A stretch of DNA of 32,123 bases from Phycisphaerae bacterium (GCA_029260235.1 JAJDDP010000076.1:1-32123); one strand, 5' to 3'. Counted from the first letter of the stretch, positions 7,321 through 14,058 are shown. Notes: generated by a model from the letters alone, not told the origin. A program made the numbers and translations.

Positions 7321-7569
7321 GCATCGCGGGACGGATCAGGGCGCTGCATTCGGCTTCCTCAATCCACCTGGCCCATTGGTTCGGCGCGAAGCGTGGAAAT
7401 CGGATACCGGCTTCCGATTTGATGACCTCGCACATCGAAATTCGTCAGCTTCGGGTTTGGTGACGATCAACGAGGTGGCGAATGTCAACGTGGGCAGTAG
7501 ATGTTTCCCGGTTTTCAGGATTAGCTAGTCACGGCACGCGACCACTCCGCTCGTGCTCAGGGTCCGCCA

Positions 7570-8070
7570 TCAGGCGGGTACATTGACCACCGCTGGATCG
7601 GTTCGAAGGATGGTGCCCAGCGCCCTCCGATACGATTGGCTGAGCCCGAGGTGAATTGCACCTTCGAGAATCCTGCGCCGATACTGCTCTGTGACCGGCA
7701 TGTCCACTGGGAGTCTGAGTTCCGGGTTCACGACGTAGGTGAAGGCAGCAACGCCAGTTTTCGCGGGGGGAATGATGACCTCAACCTCGGTTTCCTCGTA
7801 ACGATCCGGCCAGCCTTCCTTTCGCCGCAGCGCAGACCGTACCACCTCCGTGATGTTCAGGACGAGCCCTTCGACGGCATGCCCAGGAGCTGGCTCAATG
7901 TTGCAGGCCCCTGCATCGTGGACTACCGACAGGTAGTTCGTCCGCAGTTTGTGGTCGGGCAGGATGGCACGTTGGAGATTCTCCACGTCATCGGGATGGA
8001 TGCCGTGGCTGGCGAGGTACGCCGCAAAGTGAGGTAAATTGAGATTGGACCCGTATGCGAAGTAGAGCAT
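7570..8070 (-). CDS. Gamma-glutamylcyclotransferase-fold protein (AIG2/GGCT-like), copy 2
   Basis: Starts MLYFAYGSNL, the classic YGSN glycine/amide-binding loop of the family. The acid in LRRKEGWPDRYEE is the expected catalytic glutamate, and GHAVEGLVLNI is the family barrel strand. The frame extends to 8106, but the ATG at 8070 begins directly at the domain and keeps the same spacing from the 14-bp element as in the amidoligase gene. It is only distantly similar to copy 1, so this is not a recent duplication. It sits about 520 bases upstream of the amidoligase with a decayed methyltransferase in between. It probably acts in the same pathway; the substrate is unknown. Confidence 0.85.
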   Translation of the reverse strand: MLYFAYGSNLNLPHFAAYLASHGIHPDDVENLQRAILPDHKLRTNYLSVVHDAGACNIEPAPGHAVEGLVLNITEVVRSALRRKEGWPDRYEETEVEVIIPPAKTGVAAFTYVVNPELRLPVDMPVTEQYRRRILEGAIHLGLSQSYRRALGTILRTDPAVVNVPA

Positions 8071-8099
8071 CGAGGACACCATATCACCGAGGATGGAAT

Positions 8100-8113
8100 C
8101 GCGCAAATCGATT
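8100..8113 (-). promoter_or_regulatory. 14-bp element upstream of GGCT copy 2, repeated at 7077-7090
   Basis: Identical CGCGCAAATCGATT, 30 bases upstream of the ATG at 8070. If the longer start at 8106 were used, the element would lie over the start codon, which is another reason for preferring 8070. Confidence 0.5.
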
Positions 8114-8578
8114 TGGTAATTTGGTGCAGGAAATCCAACGTCCTTCGATACCGCTCGGCGGACGACGGAAGCGCCTGTGGCGGTCGTCTAGGGGAATATG
8201 CAGAGTTTTATTGTAAGGCTTTGGCGTCTTGCGCCCGAGGCAGGGCAAGGATTTCAAGGATTCCGGACACCGATTGTCCCCGAATTCTGTGCAATGACGG
8301 TGGCGCTCAAGGGTTCGGTGTCCACGCCATTCGAGTTTTGTGTGCGGCTGCTCAGAGCCCGCTACCACCCTGACGTTGAGGAATCGAGTCACGCCGAGGA
8401 AGCTGCCAGGGGAAGCAATAAGACGAATTGGCGGACTCGGGGGACTCCAGCGTGCCCGTCGCCTTCATTGGTCGAATATAGACAATCGTGTGCGCTGTCT
8501 GGCGGTAAAGATCGTGGCCGCCGCCGCGCTCAGGCGAAGTGCTTTCAAGACACTCTGCTGGCACATTCTGGATTCCCT
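8114..8578. other. Non-coding or decayed stretch between GGCT copy 2 and the attC site
   Basis: Several frames are open (for example plus 8198-8737, minus 8352-8564) but none has a ribosome binding site or a recognisable domain, and their compositions are Arg/Ser/Pro-rich as in chance frames. A single CTGGCGGTAAA at 8499-8509 matches the 11-bp unit family of the att regions. If the attC site is real, this would be the body of an ORF-less or decayed cassette. Confidence 0.4.
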
Positions 8579-8650
8579 ATTCAACGCCTCGGTTTGAGCC
8601 GCGCCAAGGACTTGCGGTTCTCAACGTCGAGCTTGAGGCGGATGTTAGAA
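8579..8650 (-). repeat. attC recombination site of an integron cassette
   Basis: In the minus orientation the 72-bp site has an R-double-prime box TTCTAAC (one mismatch to RYYYAAC), a CATCCG spacer, a CCTCAAGCTCGACG left arm, a short loop, a GCGCGGCTCAAACCGAGG right arm and an R-prime box GTTGAAT that fits GTTRRRY. The outer arms GCCTC and GAGGC pair. The arm bases closely follow textbook attC sites. The stop codon of the gene at 8645-9166 lies inside the first box, as is usual for cassettes. Confidence 0.7.
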
Positions 8651-9166
8651 GGCCCCTCTAATCAAAGTGACAATGTCGTTGAAATACGCTCCGAGGGTTG
8701 CTCCAGCCACGAGTGTGACCACCCAGAGAATGGCTGACACCGCCTGGCGAATCCGCTTGCCCTTCTCCGCTTGCTCCTGAAGTTCCTGCCTCAGCGCGTC
8801 TTTCATTTCTGCGCGAAATGCATCGAATGCCTCCCGGTTAGTGTTGGCGAGGGCTTGGTACCGGTCTGCCAATTGCTTCTTATGCTCGACTTCCTTGAGC
8901 AACTTCCCCAACGTGCGGTCTTGCGTCTCCAAATCGCCCTGCATGTCGCGGATGATTGAACTGGCAGCAGAGATGTGGTTCCGGGCGGATTCCACTCGCT
9001 CCTGGGCTGCGAGTTCATCTTTGGGAGTAGGAAAGAACTCAGAGAAGTACTTGCCGATTGCTCCAGCAGTGATCGTCTTGATCTGCTCGTCTGTATACAG
9101 CTTGCCGGTTATTGCCCGGGCAATCGCACTGAGGAACTCGGTGGATACTTGAGTCATTAGACGCAT
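8645..9166 (-). CDS. Coiled-coil protein with C-terminal membrane helix, probable integron cassette gene
   Basis: A 173-residue protein. Residues 1-45 are helical, 50-140 form a coiled coil (AAQERVESARNHI, then TLGKLLKEVEHKKQLADRYQ, then FRAEMKDALRQELQEQAEK), and 143-165 are a hydrophobic segment (AVSAILWVVTLVAGATLGAYF), so it is probably tail-anchored with the coil in the cytoplasm. GGGAGG lies 6 bases before the ATG. The gene begins about 23 bases after a GTTAGGC box (9189-9228) and its TAA is embedded in the next attC, a compact cassette layout. No family recognised. Coiled-coil plus membrane-anchor proteins are frequent in defence islands as effectors or partners, but no function can be claimed here. 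Confidence 0.75.
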   Translation of the reverse strand: MRLMTQVSTEFLSAIARAITGKLYTDEQIKTITAGAIGKYFSEFFPTPKDELAAQERVESARNHISAASSIIRDMQGDLETQDRTLGKLLKEVEHKKQLADRYQALANTNREAFDAFRAEMKDALRQELQEQAEKGKRIRQAVSAILWVVTLVAGATLGAYFNDIVTLIRGAF

Positions 9167-9188
9167 GTTGTACCTCCCATCAGATTCT

Positions 9189-9228
9189 GCCTAACGGCCT
9201 CAGCATCAGCTGCGCGCCAATGTTAGGC
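9189..9228 (-). repeat. Compact attC-like site
   Basis: GCCTAAC and GTTAGGC bracket 40 bp and fit the RYYYAAC and GTTRRRY boxes in either orientation. The interior holds the palindrome CAGCTG and a GGCC/GGCGC pairing. Functional attC sites are normally 55 bp or more, so this may be an internally deleted site. Confidence 0.45.
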
Positions 9229-9260
9229 GTCTCCCAAGCGGCTCTGCGAAAGCTCGCGCA

Positions 9261-9735
9261 CTACGCCTGCTGCTGTCCAAGATCAGCCGCGATCTCGGTG
9301 AACTGATCCAGCGCCGCCTGCAAATCCTCGACAATCTCCGCCGCAATCTCGTCTGGTGGCGGCAGATTGTCGGAATCCTCCACGCTCTCGTCTCTGAGCC
9401 AGAAGATGTCCAGGTTTACCTTGTCCCGCTTGATCAACTCATCGTACTTGAAGGCACGCCAGCGCCCTTCGGGGTCCCGTTTCTCGGTCCACGTCCCCTT
9501 ACGTTCGTGCCGGTTCTTTGGCTGGAAGCACTCCACGAATTCGTCGAGGTCATGAGAACTTGTCAGGGATGTTGCTGGGCTTGTTGAACGGCGGTTTCCA
9601 CCGCTCGTCCGCCATCTTCAGGAACAGTAGGTACGTGAGCTGCTCGACGTAATCGCCGTAGCTCAGGCCGTCGTCGCGCAGGACGTTGCAGTAGTTCCAA
9701 AGCTTCTGGACGATTTGTTGAGCGTAGTTGGTCAT
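9261..9735 (-). pseudogene. hsdM: Remnant of type I restriction methyltransferase HsdM with internal deletion
   Basis: The first 60 codons (from 9735) are the HsdM N-terminus: QIVQKLWNYCNVLRDDGLSY, then EQLTYLLFLKMADE. The last part (9261 to about 9560) is the HsdM C-terminus: ECFQPKNRHERK, WRAFKYDELIKRDKVNLDIFW, then ESVEDSDNLPPPDEIAAEI, ending ADLGQQQA. The two parts are in different frames and meet near 9550. A complete HsdM has about 480-520 residues, so roughly 350 are missing, including the SAM-binding and NPPF motifs. It cannot be a methyltransferase. No hsdS or hsdR is present. The nuclease gene at 9743 ends 7 bases upstream of this start. Confidence 0.85.
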
Positions 9736-9742
9736 GATTGAT

Positions 9743-10885
9743 CTAAAACTGCCCGATCCGCTCGGGGGTCATATTTAGGATCGTTTCCACGCCGTCTATT
9801 CCATGTGGGGAGTGATGGCGTGTCCGAACACGATCCAGATTGACGTAACCCTGATGGACCCATTCGCCCTCACCGGGCTCTTCCGCATTCCCTCCGCGAT
9901 AGAGATAGTAAATCAGGCCATCGGTGACGAGAACCGCCCGACAGCTCTGAAGACCAAGCTTGTCGATGTAACGGTAGGCTTGCCCGAGAGCCGGACCGAG
10001 CCCTTGGGCCGGGAGCTTGGCTTCACAGACGAGAGCACACGTCTCGTTCACAGTTGGTGTACGATCAAATCCTGCAAGATCGATGTTCTGCCACTCGATA
10101 GCAATGCGCTGCTGAGACCAGCCCAAAGCAGACAGCAGCGGAAGAACCATGTATGCAACGATCTCATGCTCATTCGGGCGGTCGCCGCTTGCGTCGGAGG
10201 TTCGATACCACTTCCCGATTCGTCGGACGTTTTCGATCATATCGATCAGTCGCGTTGCGGCGTCGAAACCCAGGCCTCGGTCATAGAGCATGTGGCCAAG
10301 TTCCGCGTTCGTTAGCGGTGCTGGCAATTCGGGGGCATCCCGCCTCAAGCTGCGCGCTGTGCCAGAACGAATGTCGTTAAGGTGCGGCTCCAATCGCTGG
10401 AGCCGCTTACTGTCAAGGACCTTGGAGAACCTGCTCATTTGGCGCGCATTACCGAAAAATCTATCCGGACCATGCTCAAGTGTATCGAGCAAGTCGACGG
10501 GCAAGCCCTGCCACAATACTCGACGTGAATGCGGTAACTGCCAGCCGTGAATGTCATCAAAGTCCTCCCGAAGTCTGTACCCCGATTTCTGCGGGATAAC
10601 GCCTACCCCCTGAAGTTCAGTTCCACTCCGTAAGAGCACAAGATCGCCAGGCTTCGGCACGTGAATGAACCGTTTGGCCACTGCGTGTGCAGTCTGGAGC
10701 TGCGCTGGGGAGGGCTTCGAGCCGGGTTTGAAGCGCGGTGTACCACCAATACACATCAGGTCATACCTAGTGAAGAAATCGACGTAAGACCGTGACCGAT
10801 CACCGGCTCCCACTTGCCATACGGTGGGTAGAGGCGCATGCGTCTTTGCTTTCTTGGGAAGTGCTCTCGTTTTCTTCTTCGTCAT
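9743..10885 (-). CDS. PUA/EVE-like domain fused to a PD-(D/E)xK nuclease
   Basis: A 380-residue protein. Residues about 20-125 (TVWQVGAGDRSRSYVDFF, then the PGDLVLLRSG and GVGVI strands) resemble the EVE/PUA-like modules found at the N-termini of modification-sensing restriction enzymes. Residues about 195-335 look like an HsdR-N type nuclease: NEHEIVAYMVLPLLSALGW supplies E239/E241, IDLAGF gives D269, LVCEAK gives E288 and K290, and GQAYRYIDKLGL follows. The ALVTDGLIYYLYRGG strand closes the fold. Together this suggests a type IV-like enzyme that could bind modified bases and cut. It is directly followed by the hsdM remnant. The start is preceded only by a weak AAGG. Confidence 0.72.
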   Translation of the reverse strand: MTKKKTRALPKKAKTHAPLPTVWQVGAGDRSRSYVDFFTRYDLMCIGGTPRFKPGSKPSPAQLQTAHAVAKRFIHVPKPGDLVLLRSGTELQGVGVIPQKSGYRLREDFDDIHGWQLPHSRRVLWQGLPVDLLDTLEHGPDRFFGNARQMSRFSKVLDSKRLQRLEPHLNDIRSGTARSLRRDAPELPAPLTNAELGHMLYDRGLGFDAATRLIDMIENVRRIGKWYRTSDASGDRPNEHEIVAYMVLPLLSALGWSQQRIAIEWQNIDLAGFDRTPTVNETCALVCEAKLPAQGLGPALGQAYRYIDKLGLQSCRAVLVTDGLIYYLYRGGNAEEPGEGEWVHQGYVNLDRVRTRHHSPHGIDGVETILNMTPERIGQF

Positions 10886-11263
10886 GATGCATGACCTTAT
10901 GCTGAAGCTTTCGTACTCCTGCCTCGTTTTCTGCGAGGCTGGTCACGACAGGTCCAATGGCCGGTTGCAGCCCTATCCGATGCTTAAAGCCTAACTCGCC
11001 ATTGCCCATTTGACCTTCGCCCGGCTCCACCGCCGAACGTTCCGAGGCACGAGCGTAACGCGCCCCCGCCCCCGAGGCCAAAGTTCCAGTCGCTTGGTTC
11101 TGGCAGGGATCGGTGGTGGAAGGCCAAGTTCCGCGCCAAGGCACCGACTTGGCGGCTCTTTCGGGCCGCTTGGGTAACCGCCAGTGTTGGGAAGCGCCAA
11201 GCCTGAAACGCCCCTAACATGTTCCGAATGAACGACTTAGAACAGAAGGGTAGTCAAAACAAC
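10886..11263. other. GC-rich inter-gene block with dyad repeats bounded by GTTAGG boxes
   Basis: On the minus strand it runs from ATGTTAGGGG (near 11221) to GAGTTAGGC (10989 side). It contains a perfect hairpin CGCCAAG-GCACCGA-CTTGGCG (11134-11154) and several further GCCAAG/CTTGGC and CCGCCAG copies. The 10989-10995 box fits an attC end, but I find no partner box in the usual distance. A 78-codon minus frame (10984-11220) looks like chance reading of the repeats. A GCCTCG-TTTTCTG-CGAGGC hairpin (10921-10939) lies just upstream of the nuclease gene. Confidence 0.45.
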
Positions 11264-11281
11264 CCGCCAGTTTTCCGCCAG
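11264..11281 (-). repeat. Pair of 11-bp arm-type units (left of tRNA half)
   Basis: On the minus strand: CTGGCGGAAAA then CTGGCGGGTTG, head to tail with an 11-bp period. They match the units CTGACGGAAAT and CTGACGGGTTA beside the integrase. Confidence 0.65.
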
Positions 11282-11333
11282 CTAAAGAGTGCTAAGTGCT
11301 GATTTGACAAGGAGCAAGGAGGATTCTCTTAAA

Positions 11334-11365
11334 GGGTTGGCATTCTACCACTGAATTACGCCCGC
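11334..11365 (-). tRNA. 5-prime half of tRNA-Gly, broken in the anticodon loop
   Basis: Reading down from 11365, the first 32 bases match a bacterial tRNA-Gly: acceptor GCGGGCG, TA, the D-arm ATTC-AGTGGTA-GAAT, then G and the anticodon stem 5-prime strand CCAAC plus the first loop bases. After CCAACC the sequence diverges: the expected TTCCAAGTTGG of a UCC-anticodon tRNA is replaced by unrelated DNA. No 3-prime half (TpsiC arm GGTTCGAATCC) is found anywhere in the window. It is therefore a fragment, not a working tRNA. A break exactly in the anticodon loop is a known crossover point for tRNA-targeting integrases. Confidence 0.8.
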
Positions 11366-11782
11366 AAGCGGCGAAATCGCCTATATCAAACCATTCTCGA
11401 TGGTTGCGCCTCCCGGTCAAGGTCTTTGAGGGCGACTTTCAGGCGGTTAGTTACGGACGAACCGCCAGATTACCGCCAGAGTTGTCCGGCGCTTGGCCCC
11501 ATCTTCGTACAGCCAAAACCCCGCTGAGTTAGCCCCTCGCGGAAGCCTTGGCTGGGGTGCCTTTCTGGAGTCCCCGAGGGAGCGGAGCCCGTAGCTGGTG
11601 GCGGGTCAGCCAGGGCAAATGCCACAGTGCCTAGTCCCGGAGGAAAGCGCAAAGGCTGTTGCTGTCGGCATGCGATCGCGTAGCATTATGTACGCCGATA
11701 CCGCGGCGCGAATCCGACGGCAGTGAATGCCCCAATTTAGTTGTATCACCCAGGGGCAATGCGAACAGGAGGCACATGATCC
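11366..11782. other. Gap right of the tRNA half
   Basis: No supported gene. It contains the second pair of 11-bp units (11462-11479) and GC-rich inverted stretches around 11500-11620. A well-placed AGGAGG (11767-11772) belongs to the gene at 11783. Confidence 0.5.
11462..11479 (-). repeat. Pair of 11-bp arm-type units (right of tRNA half)
   Basis: On the minus strand CTGGCGGTAAT followed by CTGGCGGTTCG, same orientation and period as the pair at 11264-11281. The tRNA half lies between the two pairs, as the core does in a phage-type att site. Confidence 0.6.
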
Positions 11783-12247
11783 ATGGATGCGACGACGGCG
11801 GCTCTGATTAGCGGTGTATTTACGTTTCTCTGTACCCTGCTCGGCGTCTACCACCGGGACATTCTTGATATCCTCCGGCGTTCCAAACGTAACCTCAATG
11901 GCGTGTGGTCTGGGAGTGCCAGGGACGTGGCGATTCCGGGCCTACTCCAGTATCAGCAGAGCCTTGAGTACGATCTCAAGGCAGAGATCTAGCAGTTTGG
12001 GAAGAGATTGAACTTTCGTGCCAAGTCTGAATCTGATCGAACGAGCATCATTCGAGGATGGGGATATCTACGAGGTGATTATGCGCTAGTGCATTATAAG
12101 AACATGACTGAACACACTGATGATCAAGGCGTTGGCTTGTTCTATTTTCTCAGGTCAGGCAACGAGCTAAAGGGCTTCATGCTGGGAAAACGAATGCGGG
12201 AAACCGGCATGGTACTCGTGTATGCGGAATTCACACGTTCATTGTAG
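11783..12247 (+). pseudogene. Membrane-anchored beta-domain protein interrupted by an in-frame TAG
   Basis: Two open stretches (11783-11992 and 12008-12247) are in the same frame and separated by one TAG at 11990-11992. Reading through it gives a coherent protein of about 154 residues: an N-terminal hydrophobic helix (ALISGVFTFLCTLLGVY), a short basic linker, then strands with NGVWSGSA, IRGWGYLRGDYALVHYKN, GVGLFYFLRSGNELKGFMLG and VLVYAEFTRS. AGGAGG lies 10 bases before the ATG. A single base change (for example from GAG or CAG) explains the stop. The helix-plus-small-beta-barrel plan resembles membrane effectors such as Cap15 of CBASS, but only one helix is visible and no CD-NTase gene is nearby, so this is a weak analogy. 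Confidence 0.65.
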
Positions 12248-12802
12248 CTCTTCTACATCTTACTTCTCGAAGGATCGACGCAGGCAATCACGCCTGTGAG
12301 TCCGCAACTTCACAATTCATCACGCGAAGTCGATCTTGCTCGCTGCCTCCACCATCCGCGGATCGTCGATCCCGCATTTCACTTCTCTCCGCCTATCGTT
12401 CACGCCGTTTTGGGCAAGCCAAGTCCGAAGTCGATCTTGCTGGCCTCCGCCAACAACCGAGCATCATCGTTCTGGGCGTAGTACGTGTTCAAGATCAACT
12501 AGAAATCGCTGTGCCCAAACATCTCAATCATCACCTTCCAGGGCATGCCCTGTTGCATCACGTATGGCATCAATCTGGTGACGGTAGATTGGACTCTTGT
12601 TGGCGTCGAGGGACGGTGCCCCCAGCCTACCCCCGCCGTGGCCCGAAATTTTGGGGCCCCTATTCCTCACTCGGGGGGAACACCCCATGCTAGATTATCT
12701 AGCTGTTTGTCTCTTTGTGGGAGAAGGTGCCACGCATGGGGGGTGGGCAAATCGTAGAGACTATTGCAACCCTGGGGCACATTGAGAGATTTCTGGAATA
12801 GC
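12248..12802. other. Decayed gap with integrase-like relics and inverted repeats
   Basis: Apart from the relics at 12320-12600, no gene seen. Structures include the inverted repeat GCTAG-ATTAT-CTAGC (12689-12703) and a GGCCC...GGGGCC hairpin near 12642-12660. Short plus-strand frames have no domain. Confidence 0.4.
12320..12600 (-). pseudogene. Two decayed tails of a tyrosine-recombinase-like gene
   Basis: The minus frame ending at 12400 reads MPYVMQQGMPWKVMIEMFGH, SDF, a TAG, then LILNTYYAQNDDARLLAEAS, KIDFG. The GHSDF...NTYYA pattern resembles box C and the nucleophile tyrosine of tyrosine recombinases. A second, shorter tail (12320-12372) reads DDPRMVEAASKIDFA and stop, and repeats the same end. 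The 16-bp CGAAGTCGATCTTGCT occurs at 12325-12340 and 12426-12441. The catalytic arginine box is not found, so it is a relic if it is a recombinase at all. Confidence 0.35.
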
Positions 12803-13600
12803 TCATAGTGGTCTCGCAAGTCCAAGGTGGATTGGATTGCCGTTGGCGTGCCACAAGAGCTTGTCTAGCAAATCTATAACCCCTACGACCGCCCGGCTCG
12901 CGTTCTTTCGAAGAGTTTCCTGTAGGCGGTCAGCGGCGGCCACTGCCGCCATTTGGGTTTCTTTGGGCGATGATTCCCAAACGGATCGGTAGAATTCGGG
13001 GACAGCGCCGTATCCAACGCCGCTCGTATCCGAAACTTGATCGATGCTGAACCGCTCTAGAGAACTACCATCGTTGTCCTCATGGAACGCGAACAAGCTC
13101 CACATCCATATCGAGGCGGCGGCTTGTTGGTCGTAAATGGCAAAGGTCTGAGGAAAGCAAAAATATAGGAACTTCGTGATGAGCGAGTATGGCCGCTTCG
13201 CACCAACAACCTGTATGTCCCTGAGGATCGCCGAGACCGTGTTGGCGATGGAGTTGGTTTGCTCGCGAGAGCTTGTGTGAAGCGAGGGAGCCTCGCATGA
13301 CCACCAGCCGGTTTCCTCGATTACTTTCACAATGCTGCGACAAGCGACCTCATGCTGACTCGTAGCGTAGCGAGTCGTGTATCTGCTGTTCAGTTCGCGC
13401 AAGAACGGTTCAATAGCTTTGATCCTGGATAGTGGATCGTGCTCCAGAAGGTCAGACATTTCAGCAAACCTATGGCGTAAATCTGCCTCCCATTGACCAT
13501 TATCTTCGAAGTATTTCGCTGTTATGCCACCCGGCTGAGCCGCCTGGATTGCGGATTGCATGATAGCTAGACTTGCCGCGGCCTCTTGATCTGATCGCAT
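12803..13600 (-). CDS. Hypothetical protein, 265 aa, helical
   Basis: Intact frame with GAGG about 10 bases before the ATG. It is mostly helical with no signal peptide or clear membrane span. The stretch SLITKFLYFCFPQTFAIYDQ (about 142-161) follows a pattern, SKFLhF..P..fpIYD, seen in several uncharacterised and HhH-like families of accessory regions, so there may be a DNA-related fold, but I cannot name the family. No catalytic motif is visible. It is flanked by decayed genes on both sides. Confidence 0.75.
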   Translation of the reverse strand: MRSDQEAAASLAIMQSAIQAAQPGGITAKYFEDNGQWEADLRHRFAEMSDLLEHDPLSRIKAIEPFLRELNSRYTTRYATSQHEVACRSIVKVIEETGWWSCEAPSLHTSSREQTNSIANTVSAILRDIQVVGAKRPYSLITKFLYFCFPQTFAIYDQQAAASIWMWSLFAFHEDNDGSSLERFSIDQVSDTSGVGYGAVPEFYRSVWESSPKETQMAAVAAADRLQETLRKNASRAVVGVIDLLDKLLWHANGNPIHLGLARPL

Positions 13601-13644
13601 CTTAGTTGCCTCACTTCATGAGAGTCACGATGACACAACGCTAC

Positions 13645-14058
13645 CTACGTAGTCGCCGCTTGTCGAATCCGAGCCCTTGCCTGCTCGACGTATTGTTTGT
13701 TGGCTTCGATGCCCAGAAAACGCACCCCTTCTTTCAAGCACGCAACTCCGGTCGTGCCCGAACCACAGAATGGATCAAGGACGTGCCCCTTGGACGGCGT
13801 GATGTAACGGACCCAAAATTGAGCCAACTTCTCAGGAAATGATGCAGGGTGACCGTTGTATCCCTGCGGAGCACAAACCAAGCAATTCATCGGCGTAGCA
13901 CCAGCGTTGCCGTTCAGCATTCGGCGTGCTCGTTTCGTCCCACCATGTGGAAGGTTCTCTATGTCGTCCGTCAAGTAAGCACGGCGGGCCATGTCCTGCA
14001 ACATGCCTTCGTAGCGCTCATGGTCCTTGCTCCCCGCTCCATCTTCAGTATCGCGACA
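13645..14058 (-). pseudogene. C-terminal half of a DNA methyltransferase (N4/N6 type), truncated
   Basis: The open stretch begins after a stop at 14059-14061 and reads HERYEGMLQDMARRAYLTDD, then CLVCAPQGYNGHPASFPEKL, and VLDPFCGSGTTGVACLKEGV followed by RFLGIEANKQYVEQARARI. DPFCGSGT is the SAM-binding motif I at the C-terminal end, as in beta-class enzymes; the N-terminal half with the DPPY-type catalytic motif is missing. The Mrr-like gene ends 28 bases upstream, so that operon appears to have replaced the missing part. An ATG-initiated 119-aa product is possible but could not methylate DNA alone. A second remnant of the same gene lies at 7231-7320. Confidence 0.8.

Noticed and set aside
7179..7463. 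Plus-strand frame of 94 codons, with a similar one at 13606-13842
   Set aside because: They resemble each other only because both are antisense to the same methyltransferase remnant.
8198..8737. Plus-strand frame of 179 codons
   Set aside because: Arg/Ser/Pro-rich chance composition, no start signal, crosses the attC site and the end of an opposing gene.
10984..11220. Minus-strand 78-codon frame in the GC-rich block
   Set aside because: Reads through inverted repeats; no ribosome binding site or known fold.
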